Shown here: in pieces, positions 1-9,370 of the stretch
Layout of the letters: every line of letters starts with the position of its first letter
How positions within the stretch are numbered: the first letter of the stretch is position 1
Source: Hyphomicrobiaceae bacterium
GTDB taxonomy: Bacteria > Pseudomonadota > Alphaproteobacteria > Rhizobiales > Devosiaceae
Length of the DNA stretch: 64,000 nt
Direction of reading: 5' to 3'
NCBI GenBank assembly: GCA_020638065.1
Contig: JACKJG010000015.1
Location: 1-64,000 of the forward strand
The notes under the pieces: generated by a model
Databases searched by the model: none
The model's input: the letters and a program-made list of their open reading frames with translations, nothing else
Told to the model about the DNA's origin: nothing
Translations under genes and position numbers: made by a program

Positions 1-10
1 GCAACGAAGT

Positions 11-1048
11 TTGAGCAACAGATTGTCCGGTTCCACGCCGCGCGACCCGAGCCAGTCCCATCAAATCGAACTGGCCTTTGAAGACAACAAGCTCGTTGCC
101 CAGCTTTATGGAAATTTCGACCAGAATGTCGCGCTGATCGAACAGCGTCTCGGTCTCAGAATCACTCCGCGCGGCAACCACGTGCTCATCAACGGGCCCG
201 TCAGTGCCGTCGATCAGGCCCGGCGCGTTCTGGAAAGCCTTTACGCGCAGCTTGAGGAGGGACGGCCGGTCGAAATCGGCGACGTCGATGCCATCATCCG
301 GATGATCGAGACCGACGACAGCCAGTTGACCCTGCCGACGCTGGAAGGCGCAGGCAAGGTCAGGATGGCGCAGATCGCCACGCGCAAATCCGTGGTGGTG
401 GCGCGCTCGCCCGCGCAGGACGCCTATATGCGGGCCATGGACCGCAACGATCTGACCTTCGGTGTCGGTCCGGCGGGAACCGGCAAGACCTATCTGGCGG
501 TGGCTTATGCCTCTTCGCTTCTGGAGCGCGGCGATGTCAGCCGCATCATTCTCAGCCGCCCCGCGGTCGAGGCGGGTGAGCGGCTCGGCTTTCTGCCCGG
601 CGACATGAAGGAAAAGGTCGATCCCTATTTGCGGCCGCTTTACGACGCGCTTTACGACATGCTGCAACCCGAAGTGCTCGAGCGCTATATGGAAAGCAAC
701 ATCATCGAGGTGGCGCCACTTGCCTTCATGCGCGGGCGAACCTTGTCCAATGCGGCAATCATTCTGGACGAGGCACAGAACACGACCTCGATGCAGATGA
801 AGATGTTCCTCACCCGCATGGGGCAATATTCGAAAATGATTGTGACCGGCGATCCGAGCCAGATCGATCTGCCGCGTGGCATGCGCTCGGGTCTGGTCGA
901 GGCGCTGGACCTGCTGGGCGGGATCGAAGGCATTCATATCTCCCGGTTTACCGATCGCGACGTGGTCCGGCATCCGCTGGTCTCGCGAATCGTCAAGGCC
1001 TATGAGAGCGAAAAATCTGCCTCGGCCGCACCTGAAGGTGGGGCGTGA
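11..1048 (+). CDS. phoH: PhoH family P-loop ATPase
   Basis: A cytoplasmic ATPase of the PhoH family, which sits beside ybeY in many bacteria and is linked to RNA and ribosome metabolism. The Walker A motif GPAGTGKT lies at residues 153-160 and a Walker B-like IILDEAQN stretch near residue 250; the N-terminal ~100 residues look like the KH-like/PhoH-specific extension. The length of 345 aa is normal. The TTG at 11 is the first start in view, but the frame stays open to the window edge and no ribosome-binding site is visible, so the true start may lie upstream. It overlaps ybeY by 4 bp (GTGA), which indicates translational coupling. Confidence 0.93.
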   Translation: MSNRLSGSTPRDPSQSHQIELAFEDNKLVAQLYGNFDQNVALIEQRLGLRITPRGNHVLINGPVSAVDQARRVLESLYAQLEEGRPVEIGDVDAIIRMIETDDSQLTLPTLEGAGKVRMAQIATRKSVVVARSPAQDAYMRAMDRNDLTFGVGPAGTGKTYLAVAYASSLLERGDVSRIILSRPAVEAGERLGFLPGDMKEKVDPYLRPLYDALYDMLQPEVLERYMESNIIEVAPLAFMRGRTLSNAAIILDEAQNTTSMQMKMFLTRMGQYSKMIVTGDPSQIDLPRGMRSGLVEALDLLGGIEGIHISRFTDRDVVRHPLVSRIVKAYESEKSASAAPEGGA

Positions 1049-1542
1049 CCAAGCTTCCCGGCCCGTCTCTCGCGATCGAATTCGTCATCAATGACAAGAG
1101 ATGGACGGCCGAACACCGCGCGGCGATCAAGCGGGCGCTCGACGCCGCCTTCGCCGCGGAATGCGCGGAATGCAGTGATGATGTCGAGCTTTCGGTGCTT
1201 CTGACCAACGATGCCGAACAGCAGGTTCTCAACCACAAATGGCGGGCGTACGACAAGAGCACCAATGTGCTTTCCTTTCCCCAGATTGCGCCGTTTGCCG
1301 AACCGATCGGGCTGATCGGCGACATTTCCATGGCGTTCGAAACCGTTAACGACGAAGCCAGGCAACAGGCCAAAGCCTTCGGGGATCACGCCAGCCATCT
1401 TGCAGTGCACGGATTTCTGCATATCTTGGGCTATGACCATCTCAACGACGAAGAGGCCGAAGAGATGGAACAAAGGGAGCGGGACATTCTGGCCCGGATC
1501 GGCATTGCCGACCCCTATGCGCCCGAAAGCGCGGACAGTTGA
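1045..1542 (+). CDS. ybeY: Endoribonuclease YbeY, rRNA maturation factor
   Basis: A single-strand-specific metallo-endoribonuclease for 16S rRNA 3' end maturation and ribosome quality control. The zinc site H-x3-H-x5-H is visible in HGFLHILGYDH, close to the C-terminus. At 165 aa the length is typical. The GTG start overlaps the phoH stop, and the gene is followed 33 bp later by the CorC-like gene: the common phoH-ybeY-corC-lnt order. Confidence 0.95.
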   Translation: MTKLPGPSLAIEFVINDKRWTAEHRAAIKRALDAAFAAECAECSDDVELSVLLTNDAEQQVLNHKWRAYDKSTNVLSFPQIAPFAEPIGLIGDISMAFETVNDEARQQAKAFGDHASHLAVHGFLHILGYDHLNDEEAEEMEQRERDILARIGIADPYAPESADS

Positions 1543-1575
1543 AATAGCGAAAGGAGCCGGACAAGGCCCCACCCG

Positions 1576-2643
1576 ATGAACGACAGCGATCAATCTAGCG
1601 CCGCGGCGCAAGGGCCGCATCGCCAATCAGGCGACCCCGAAACATCCATAGATCAGGAACGCCCCTCCCTGTTTGCCAGGGTCCGGTCCTTGCTGAACCG
1701 GAACGACAAAGGCCTGCGTTTCGACCTTGAAACCGCGCTGGGCAATGGTGCGGCCGATGATGCGCAATTCACCGACGGTGAGCGCACGATGCTGGCCAAT
1801 GTGCTCAAGCTGGCGGACACCGACATCGAAGATGTAATGGTGCCGCGGGCGGACATCGAAGCCATCGATGCCGATGACACGTTGGCGGAAGCGCTGGCCA
1901 TGTTGCGCGAAGCCGGCCATTCGCGGCTGCCGGTTTACCAGGACAATCTCGACGACATTATCGGGCTGGTGCACATCAAGGATCTGGTGACCCGGTTGAC
2001 CGAACTGGTCAAGGGCGAGGGCGGCGATTCGGTCAAACTCAAAAGCGCACACCTCAAACAGAAGCTGAAGACCCAGGATTTTCTGCGCGACGTTCTGTTT
2101 GTGCCCCCCTCAATGCCGGTCTCTGACCTTTTGCAACTCATGCAGGCCACGCGCAATCACATGGCGATCGTCGTGGATGAATATGGCGGCACGGACGGGC
2201 TGGTGACGATTGAGGATCTGGTCGAGGTCGTTGTCGGCGACATCGAGGACGAGCATGACGACGAAGAAAGCACCCTCATCTGGCAGGAGAGCGAAAACGC
2301 CTATCGCGCCGATGCACGCGCCGATCTTGAGGATGTCCGCGAAGTGGTGGGCCCGGATTTCGACCCGGGCGATCATGCCGAAGACGCCGATACCCTGGGT
2401 GGTCTGATTTTTTCGCTCATCGACCGGGTGCCGGTGCGCGGCGAAGTGATCACCAAATTCAAGGGTTTCGATTTCGAAGTGCTGCAGGCTGATCCGCGCC
2501 GGATCAAGCGCGTACGCATTCTGCGGCGGACGCGTCCCGCCGTGCGGGTCCGGCCCAAACCGCGTCCGGATGCCAGCGCCACGCCGCCTGCCGGCCAGCC
2601 AGCGGAACCGGTGGCCTCTGCCGCCGAAAAGGCCGCCGAGTGA
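1576..2643 (+). CDS. CorC/HlyC family protein with paired CBS domains
   Basis: A 355-aa protein of the CorC/TlyC type without the membrane DUF21 domain. Two CBS motifs (about residues 80-210; 'VMVPRADIEAI' and 'MAIVVDEYGGTDGLVTIEDL') are followed by the CorC_HlyC C-terminal domain (about 220-315), then a basic, proline-rich tail. The family is tied to magnesium or cobalt efflux regulation and is often misnamed hemolysin. Its place between ybeY and lnt is conserved across many proteobacteria. The ATG at 1576 is well placed in the operon. Confidence 0.9.
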   Translation: MNDSDQSSAAAQGPHRQSGDPETSIDQERPSLFARVRSLLNRNDKGLRFDLETALGNGAADDAQFTDGERTMLANVLKLADTDIEDVMVPRADIEAIDADDTLAEALAMLREAGHSRLPVYQDNLDDIIGLVHIKDLVTRLTELVKGEGGDSVKLKSAHLKQKLKTQDFLRDVLFVPPSMPVSDLLQLMQATRNHMAIVVDEYGGTDGLVTIEDLVEVVVGDIEDEHDDEESTLIWQESENAYRADARADLEDVREVVGPDFDPGDHAEDADTLGGLIFSLIDRVPVRGEVITKFKGFDFEVLQADPRRIKRVRILRRTRPAVRVRPKPRPDASATPPAGQPAEPVASAAEKAAE

Positions 2644-2772
2644 GGTTTTGCGCAGCGCTGCCTTCGCACAGGTTTCCGCAATTGCGGGAGCCGGGAAAAC
2701 GGTTTCACACTTGTCCTGGAAACGCTCTAGTCTGACCCGAGCCGCGATTCGCGGCAGAACGGGAAGGCTGAT

Positions 2773-4386
2773 TTGACCTGGCTGGCCACGACATCGATGC
2801 TGGCACATGGCTGGCGGCGCTTTTTATTGCTGCTCGTGGCAGGCGCCGTTGCCGGGCTCAGCGTAGCGCCTTTTTTCCTGTTGCCGGCCCTGTTCCTGTC
2901 TCTCCCCGTTCTGGTCTGGGCGCTGGACGGGGCCGAGACCATTCCAGGCGAGCGCCCCCGGTTGTTCGGGCCAAGTTTCGTCATCGGTTTCGCCTTCGGG
3001 CTTGGCTATTTCCTCGTGGCGATCCACTGGGTAGGAGCCGCTTTTCTTGTCGATGGCGGGTGGCTGTTGTTCGCCATGCCGGTTGCTGTGCTGGCGCTCG
3101 CTGCCGTTCTTGCCCTCTTCTGGGGCCTCGGCACGCGATTGGCCTTTGTGCTCTGGTCGCATTCCCCGTTACGCATTCTGGCCCTCGCCGCCGGGTTGAG
3201 CCTTGCCGAATATGCCCGCGGGCATCTCTTCAGTGGTTTTCCCTTCGATCTGGCCGGATATGCCCTGACCGCGAACGAAACCATGATGCAGGCCGCCGCA
3301 TTGATCGGGGTCTACGGCCTGACCCCCGTCGTTCTGTTCATGTCGGCAACGCCGGCTCTGATCTGGCCGGCGGACGAGCGCGGTTGGGCACAACGGCTGG
3401 CTCCGTTCTTTCTGGCGCTGGTCGTTCTGGTTGGACAGATCGGCTACGGCCAGTGGCGCCTGTCGGAAACGGCTCCCGCGGACGTCACGGGCGTCAAACT
3501 CAGGATCGTGCAACCCGCGGTCGATCAGGCGAGCAAGTGGCTGCCGGGCGCACGCCAGTTCATCACCGATCAGTTGATCTCCCTCTCCGAAACGAAGCTG
3601 ACGCCAGACGATCCGGGCCTGTCGGGTATCACGCATCTGATCTGGCCGGAGGCGGCTCTGCCCTTTTATCTCGACGAGGAGCCCGGCATTTTTTCGCGGC
3701 TGGCGCGGATCCTTCCCGACGACACATTGTTGCTGACCGGCGCGCCGCGCCGCGAGACGCTCGGCAGCGACCAAACCAACGCCTATAATTCGATATTTGC
3801 GATCAATGGCGACGGTGAAATCGTTTCGACCTATGACAAGGTGCACCTGGTCCCGATCGGCGAGGCGCTTCCGTTCAAACAGGTATTTGCGGCGCTTGGC
3901 CTCAGTCAGTTCGTGCCGGGTTCCGATGGCTGGGAGCCGGGACAAAGCCGCAGGCTGATGTCTCCGGCAGGGACGCCCGCCTTTCAGCCGCTGATCTGCT
4001 ACGAGATCGTCTTTCCCGGCGATCTTGGACCCGATATTGCGCAGGCCGATTTCATGCTCAATCTGACCAACGATGCCTGGTTCGATCATTCGATTGGCCC
4101 GGCTCAGCATTTCCACCACGCGCAATTGCGCGCCGTGGAGGAAGGCATTCCGCTGGTCCGGGCGGCCAATTCCGGCATCAGCGCCGTCGTTGACGCCTAT
4201 GGTCGCGTGCGCACGATGGCTCGCGAGGGGGAAGTCGCCATTCTCGATTCCGGTCTGCCGGGCCGCATCGATGGCACGCTCTACCAGTTTCTCAGGCCAT
4301 GGCCTTTCATCTTCCTGACCGGTCTGTTCGCGGCTCTGGCTCTGCTAGGACGCCGGCGCCTAAGACCTGGACAATCGCTGGAATGA
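2773..4386 (+). CDS. lnt: Apolipoprotein N-acyltransferase
   Basis: An inner-membrane enzyme that transfers a third acyl chain to the N-terminal cysteine of lipoproteins. The N-terminal ~230 residues are a run of membrane helices; the C-terminal half is a nitrilase-like domain with the full triad: E293 (WPEAALP), K356 (YDKVHLVPIGE) and C409 (LICYEIVFP). A last helix lies near residues 510-530. At 537 aa the length is normal. The TTG start at 2773 was chosen because it gives a standard N-terminus; the 129 bp upstream hold no other gene. Confidence 0.95.
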   Translation: MTWLATTSMLAHGWRRFLLLLVAGAVAGLSVAPFFLLPALFLSLPVLVWALDGAETIPGERPRLFGPSFVIGFAFGLGYFLVAIHWVGAAFLVDGGWLLFAMPVAVLALAAVLALFWGLGTRLAFVLWSHSPLRILALAAGLSLAEYARGHLFSGFPFDLAGYALTANETMMQAAALIGVYGLTPVVLFMSATPALIWPADERGWAQRLAPFFLALVVLVGQIGYGQWRLSETAPADVTGVKLRIVQPAVDQASKWLPGARQFITDQLISLSETKLTPDDPGLSGITHLIWPEAALPFYLDEEPGIFSRLARILPDDTLLLTGAPRRETLGSDQTNAYNSIFAINGDGEIVSTYDKVHLVPIGEALPFKQVFAALGLSQFVPGSDGWEPGQSRRLMSPAGTPAFQPLICYEIVFPGDLGPDIAQADFMLNLTNDAWFDHSIGPAQHFHHAQLRAVEEGIPLVRAANSGISAVVDAYGRVRTMAREGEVAILDSGLPGRIDGTLYQFLRPWPFIFLTGLFAALALLGRRRLRPGQSLE

Positions 4387-4395
4387 CTTTTCAGG

Positions 4396-4415
4396 CCGGA
4401 TTGCCGCGAATCCGG
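4396..4415 (+). terminator. Hairpin after lnt, possible weak terminator
   Basis: CCGGATT (4396-4402) and AATCCGG (4409-4415) form a perfect 7-bp stem with a 6-nt loop, 10 bp after the lnt stop. No T-run follows, so it may be a processing or pausing hairpin rather than an intrinsic terminator. Confidence 0.35.
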
Positions 4416-4502
4416 GGGACATAAACAATTCCTTATGTGATTGTTGACGATATGGGGCAGCACTGGCAAAAGGCCGGTGGCGGCAAGATCAAGGGGGTCC
4501 CA

Positions 4503-5747
4503 ATGGCTCGATCCAATTATCTGTTCACATCAGAATCGGTTTCCGAGGGCCATCCCGACAAGGTGTGCGATCGAATATCCGACGAAATCGTCGACATGAT
4601 TTATCGCGAAGCGCGCAAGGCCGGCACACCGGCCAAGGATGTGCGGGTTGCCTGCGAAACCCTGGCGACAACCAATCGTGTGGTGATCGCCGGCGAGGTG
4701 CGCGTTCCGCCGAGCCTGGTCAAGACCGACCGAAATGGCAAGGAAGTCATCAACCCATCCAAGTTCCGCTCCGCGGCCCGGCGCGCCATCCGCTCGATCG
4801 GCTACGAGCAGGATGGTTTTCACTGGAAGACGGCGCGTATCGACGTGTTGCTGCACTTCCAGTCCGTGCACATTGCTCAGGGTGTCGACAAGGCGGCCGA
4901 CCATGACGAGCACGAGGGCGCAGGCGACCAGGGCATCATGTTCGGCTATGCTTGTAACGAGACCCCGGACCTGATGCCGGCCCCGATCTATTATGCCCAC
5001 AAGATCCTCGAACGGCTCTCGGCCGCGCGCAAGGCGGGCGAAGGCGATGCGGGATTGCTTGGCCCCGATGCGAAAAGCCAGGTGACCGTGCGCTATGTCG
5101 ACGGAAAGCCCGCCGAGGTCACGCGCATTGTTCTGTCCACCCAGCACATGGACCCGAAATGGACCTCGCAAAAGGTGCGCGAGGTGGTCGAACCCTATGT
5201 GCGCGAGGCACTGGGCGATCTCAGGATAGCCGATGATTGCATCTGGTATGTCAATCCGACCGGCGCTTTCGTCATCGGAGGGCCGGACGGCGATGCCGGG
5301 CTGACAGGGCGCAAGATCATTGTGGACACCTATGGCGGCGCGGCCCCGCATGGCGGCGGCGCTTTTTCCGGCAAGGATACGACCAAGGTCGACCGCTCGG
5401 CGGCCTATGCGGCGCGCTATCTGGCCAAGAACGTGGTCGCCGCAGAGCTTGCCGAGCGTTGCACCATTCAATTGTCCTATGCGATCGGGGTGGCCCGGCC
5501 GCTTTCGATCTATGTGGATACGCACGGCACCGGCAAGGTGGATGACGCGATCATCGAGAAAGCCATCGGCGAGGTCATGGACCTCAGCCCCACTGGCATC
5601 CGCAATCACCTCGATCTCAACCGGCCCATCTACGCGGTTACCTCCGCCTATGGCCATTTCGGCCGCAAGCCGGGCCGGGGCGGCACCTTCACCTGGGAAA
5701 AGACCAACCTGACCGCAGCGCTGAAACAGGCGGTGAAGTCTGCCTGA
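4503..5747 (+). CDS. metK: S-adenosylmethionine synthetase
   Basis: Makes S-adenosylmethionine from methionine and ATP in the cytoplasm. Signature motifs include GAGDQGIMFGYA (about residues 139-150) and the glycine-rich GGGAFSGKD loop. The length of 414 aa is slightly longer than in E. coli and typical of alphaproteobacteria. The ATG at 4503 is preferred over in-frame upstream starts because AAGGGGG precedes it at good spacing and the protein then begins MARSNYLFTSESV, the family N-terminus. trmB follows, and its SAM-using product fits the pairing. Confidence 0.97.
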   Translation: MARSNYLFTSESVSEGHPDKVCDRISDEIVDMIYREARKAGTPAKDVRVACETLATTNRVVIAGEVRVPPSLVKTDRNGKEVINPSKFRSAARRAIRSIGYEQDGFHWKTARIDVLLHFQSVHIAQGVDKAADHDEHEGAGDQGIMFGYACNETPDLMPAPIYYAHKILERLSAARKAGEGDAGLLGPDAKSQVTVRYVDGKPAEVTRIVLSTQHMDPKWTSQKVREVVEPYVREALGDLRIADDCIWYVNPTGAFVIGGPDGDAGLTGRKIIVDTYGGAAPHGGGAFSGKDTTKVDRSAAYAARYLAKNVVAAELAERCTIQLSYAIGVARPLSIYVDTHGTGKVDDAIIEKAIGEVMDLSPTGIRNHLDLNRPIYAVTSAYGHFGRKPGRGGTFTWEKTNLTAALKQAVKSA

Positions 5748-5786
5748 AGCTTGCTCCGGGCAAGCTGGTCGGGTAACGGGCGGGCA

Positions 5787-6515
5787 ATGAGCAAATTGCC
5801 TGACGAACCATTGCAGCCAAACGAACACCGCGCCTTTTTTGGGCGCCGCGCCGGCAAGCGGTTGCACAAAGGGCAGCAGGAGTTGATGCAAACGCTCCTG
5901 CCCGCGCTTGAAATCTCTGCCGGGGACGATCCCGGGGCGTTGGCACCCCGCACACCTTTCGCGGATCCCCGTGCACCGACGATCCTGGAAATCGGCTATG
6001 GCGGCGGCGAACATCTGGCGCGTCTCGCCAGCGAAAATCCCGGCACGAATTTTGTCGGTGCCGAAGCGTTTACCGGCGGCATCGGCAAGATGCTCGAAAA
6101 GATCGATGACCGGGACATCGAAAATGTCCGTCTCTACACCCAGGACGCCGTCGGCCTCCTGCGGGGACTGCCCGATAATGCCTTGGCCGGCGCCTATCTG
6201 CTCTACCCCGACCCCTGGCCCAAAAAACGGCATCACAAGCGCCGTTTCGTCTCGCCACTTACCCTTGATGAGCTGACGCGGACCATCCGCCCCGGCGGGT
6301 TCTTTCGCTTTGCTACCGATATCGAGGATTATGCCAATTGGACGCTGGCGCACATTGTCCGGCATCCCGGTTTTGTCTGGCCCCATGTTGCCCCGCTCGG
6401 CTGGCATGTGCCGTTCGAGGGCTGGCAACCGACCCGTTACGAAGAAAAGGCACGCCGGCAGGGTCGGATGAAAAGCTGGTACTTGACGTTCATGCGGGTT
6501 TCGCCGGCCGTTTGA
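5787..6515 (+). CDS. trmB: tRNA (guanine-N7-)-methyltransferase
   Basis: Methylates G46 in the tRNA variable loop, using SAM. The SAM-binding motif EIGYGGGEHL and the TrmB hallmark LYPDPWPKKRHHKRRF are both present. At 242 aa the length is usual. The start at 5787 gives MSKLPDEPL and leaves a 39-bp gap after metK; an in-frame start at 5751 would add a poorly conserved 12-residue lead. Confidence 0.96.
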   Translation: MSKLPDEPLQPNEHRAFFGRRAGKRLHKGQQELMQTLLPALEISAGDDPGALAPRTPFADPRAPTILEIGYGGGEHLARLASENPGTNFVGAEAFTGGIGKMLEKIDDRDIENVRLYTQDAVGLLRGLPDNALAGAYLLYPDPWPKKRHHKRRFVSPLTLDELTRTIRPGGFFRFATDIEDYANWTLAHIVRHPGFVWPHVAPLGWHVPFEGWQPTRYEEKARRQGRMKSWYLTFMRVSPAV

Positions 6516-6531
6516 CGCGCCTCAAGGCGCG
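6516..6531 (+). terminator. Hairpin immediately after trmB
   Basis: CGCGCCT and AGGCGCG form a perfect 7-bp inverted repeat with only 2 bases between them, directly after the trmB stop. There is no T-tract, so termination by this hairpin alone is uncertain. Confidence 0.3.
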
Positions 6532-6572
6532 AGAGACTCGGCACGCCTAACGTCCTTTGAGGGAGGTGTGGA

Positions 6573-7529
6573 ATGTCCGCAACATCAGGCGTCAGCATGA
6601 AGCCCGAGATCGCCGGCTGGCTGCTTGCGGGCGACGTATCCGTTCAGTACCAGACGCGACGCGATCTTCTTGGGGAGGACCGGCCAGACCTGCAGGCGCG
6701 GATCGCAACCGAGGGCTGGGGTGCCCGGATATTGGCCGCACGAAACCCGGACACGAGCTGGGGACGGCGCTTCTACAATCCCAAATGGACCAATAGCCAT
6801 TATACGCTTCTGGATCTGCGAAACCTCTGCCTGCCGCGCGATAATCAAGCCGCGCGGGACAGTGTCGCGCACATTCTGGCGACGGAAAAGCGTGCGGATG
6901 GGGGCATAGGTCCCGGATCATTGGCCCATGGGTCCGACGTGTGCGTCAACGGCATGTTTCTCAATTATGCGGCATGGTTTGGCGCGCCGGAACCCGAACT
7001 GCACGCGATCATCGACTTTGTTCTTGGCGAATGGATGCCCGACGGTGGCTTCAATTGCGATTCGACGCGCGGCCATCCGCACCATTCCTCGCTGCACACA
7101 ACAATTTCGGTGCTCGAGGGTTTTCAGCAATTGCTCCGCTCCGGCTATACCTATCGGGCGGATGAGATCAGAGAAGCGATGGCGTCGAGCCGGGAGTTCA
7201 TTTTGTTGCACCGCTTCTACCGGTCCGATCATACGGGCGAGATCATCCAGAAATCATTTCTCAGCTTTCCGGTTTCGCCGCGCTGGAAATACAACATCCT
7301 GCGTGCGCTCGACTATTTTGCTCAGGCCGGGATTCCGTATGACCCGCGCATGCAAGACGCCCTGGAATTCATTCGCGGCAAGCAAAAGCCAGACGGCTTG
7401 TGGAACGCCAATGCCGCGCATTCAGGAGCAGTGCATTTCGAAATGGAAAAGGCAGGCCATCCGTCGCGCGTGATTACGCTGAGCGCATTGCGCGTGCTTC
7501 AGACCTATGGCGCAAATATCGGGACCTGA
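6573..7529 (+). CDS. Prenyltransferase/squalene-cyclase-like toroid protein
   Basis: A 318-aa soluble protein of unknown function. Repeated helical segments with ADGG, PDGGFNCD and KPDGLWN turns resemble the QW-type repeats of the alpha-toroid fold seen in prenyltransferases and squalene cyclases. No DxDD cyclase acid motif is visible, so terpene cyclisation should not be assumed. GGGAGGTGTGGA precedes the ATG at 6573. It stands alone between trmB and the RTX lipase gene. Confidence 0.6.
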   Translation: MSATSGVSMKPEIAGWLLAGDVSVQYQTRRDLLGEDRPDLQARIATEGWGARILAARNPDTSWGRRFYNPKWTNSHYTLLDLRNLCLPRDNQAARDSVAHILATEKRADGGIGPGSLAHGSDVCVNGMFLNYAAWFGAPEPELHAIIDFVLGEWMPDGGFNCDSTRGHPHHSSLHTTISVLEGFQQLLRSGYTYRADEIREAMASSREFILLHRFYRSDHTGEIIQKSFLSFPVSPRWKYNILRALDYFAQAGIPYDPRMQDALEFIRGKQKPDGLWNANAAHSGAVHFEMEKAGHPSRVITLSALRVLQTYGANIGT

Positions 7530-7616
7530 TTTCATGCGCGTGCGACAACGGGACCCTAGTTAAGTTGCGTCAAGTTCATAAATATCAGTAATAGCCTGCA
7601 AATACGGAGGCGCAAA

Positions 7617-9332
7617 ATGAGCTTTTTCGATCCTCTCACCTTTAGACAGGTCGCCAATTACGCGGCGATGGCCGATTCCGCCTACGTTGGGCGGCACGCA
7701 GCGACAATCAACGGTTGGACGACGTCCCTTCCCAAGAGTCTGGGGTCCATCGTCGAGAACGGATTTTATTTCCGCGGCCCGCAGGATTCCGAAGCCAAGG
7801 TCTTTTACAGAAATGGTGAGATCACCATCGCCATTTGCGGATCGAACTCAAGTACGGACGTGATCTATGTAGACCGGCAGATTCGCAACGGCTCCTATCC
7901 GAAATCCTACACAGAATATTTCAAGCCGCTGATCGACAAGGTACTCCAGGTCTATGGCAAGGACGTGGTGATCAATCTGACGGGCCATAGTCTGGGCGGC
8001 GCTGTTGTCAATGACATGGTTGCCCGGCAAGACCATTTCGGCATCAAGAATCTGGGCGACGCCACGGCGTTCTCGTCACCCTACATTGTCGATAATCCGC
8101 ATGTCCGGAACTATGGTGCCGACAATGATCCGGTGTTTGAGTATTTGAAGCCGAAGGCGGATTTCACCAACACCGCGGATCACCTTCACTATATCGGCGA
8201 TGGTCCCAAGGCGAGTGAAGGAGCTGACCCGCATACGCAGACGGACCCGTATAGCGCCCATCGCCTTCTGTCGCTGCGCACGGTCTTCGACCGGATCGGG
8301 CAATCCCAGTTCGACGACAAGATGGGACCCGATTCAAACGTCTACGCGCTGGGGTTCAATCGTGTCTATACCAAGCCCGGTTACCACGTGTTCGACGCGG
8401 GAGCCCCGGGCAACAAATACAACACCTACATCGCAAACCAGAAAAGCGAACAAACCAATTACATTCTAGGCGTCGACGTGACGCGTCAGAAATACCAGCA
8501 AACCCATGATTTTCTGATGGGCGGAAAGGGCGTCGACCATATTGAAGGATTTTCCGGCAACGACGTGCTGATCGGTGGCCCTGGCCGCGATTTCATGGTC
8601 GGCGGCAGGGGTAACGACTATTTCGTGGCGATGGCAGGTGACAAGGTCTATGCCGGTATCGGACATGACGTCGTTGAACTGCGCGGTACCGACGTCAAGG
8701 TCAAACCCGAAAACGACGCCGCCGGAAACGGCCCCAAGGCGACGAATGCGGTGGATTTCGTGTTCAACAAGGACGGCGGCCATTTCAATTGGGCGACCTA
8801 TGTCAAGAACATGAACGATACCGATAGCCGGGGAACCCTTGGCAGTACCGTCAATTCTATCAGTTTCGAATACGACGCCAGCAAGGCACCTTCCGCCAGG
8901 CTGACTCTGGACTTCAACCAGCTCTCAGACAGGAAGCACGTTGTCAGTTTCTATGTTGCCGACGGGGACAAAGGGAAAGTCAAGTTCGTGGGGGGTGGCG
9001 ACGCGGATCACAACAACACGCTTGTGTTCAGGGATTTCGGCAAGTCGGACAATCGCTTCGTGTTCAGCGAAAACAAGTACAGTGCGGTCTATCAGGACAT
9101 CGACAAGGTGGTCATGAAGCAGATTGACGTCGTGTTGAAGAAGGACATTACCGACTTCTCGCCGACCAAGTTGAAGAACTATACGTCGGATCACAGGGGG
9201 GACTGGGTTCTGTCCAAGACCTCCGACGATGTCTACACCGCTTTTCACGTGACCTCGACAACCGGCGATGCATCCGATCTTGTAAAATCCGCATCCTTCG
9301 TCAATCTGCATCTGTCCGAACTCGAAATCTGA
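7617..9332 (+). CDS. RTX lipase-like alpha/beta hydrolase
   Basis: A 571-aa protein predicted to be an extracellular lipase-like hydrolase. The N-terminal ~220 residues carry GHSLGG with nucleophile S125; D171 and H215 are plausible triad partners. Residues ~300-350 hold RTX nonapeptide-like repeats (GFSGNDVLIGGPGRDFMVGGRGND). The C-terminal ~200 residues are beta-rich and unassigned. There is no Sec signal peptide, as expected for type I secretion. CGGAGG precedes the ATG. Its C-terminus differs from the DIVI tail shared by the RTX genes at 57-64 kb. Confidence 0.75.
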   Translation: MSFFDPLTFRQVANYAAMADSAYVGRHAATINGWTTSLPKSLGSIVENGFYFRGPQDSEAKVFYRNGEITIAICGSNSSTDVIYVDRQIRNGSYPKSYTEYFKPLIDKVLQVYGKDVVINLTGHSLGGAVVNDMVARQDHFGIKNLGDATAFSSPYIVDNPHVRNYGADNDPVFEYLKPKADFTNTADHLHYIGDGPKASEGADPHTQTDPYSAHRLLSLRTVFDRIGQSQFDDKMGPDSNVYALGFNRVYTKPGYHVFDAGAPGNKYNTYIANQKSEQTNYILGVDVTRQKYQQTHDFLMGGKGVDHIEGFSGNDVLIGGPGRDFMVGGRGNDYFVAMAGDKVYAGIGHDVVELRGTDVKVKPENDAAGNGPKATNAVDFVFNKDGGHFNWATYVKNMNDTDSRGTLGSTVNSISFEYDASKAPSARLTLDFNQLSDRKHVVSFYVADGDKGKVKFVGGGDADHNNTLVFRDFGKSDNRFVFSENKYSAVYQDIDKVVMKQIDVVLKKDITDFSPTKLKNYTSDHRGDWVLSKTSDDVYTAFHVTSTTGDASDLVKSASFVNLHLSELEI

Positions 9333-9370
9333 AGGTCGGGATTCGCCGGGACAAAGACGGGAAAGCCGCG

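Noticed and set aside
4416..4502. Possible SAM-type riboswitch upstream of metK
   Set aside because: The leader is short and I could not match any known SAM or SAH riboswitch core by eye; only an ordinary strong ribosome-binding site is clear.
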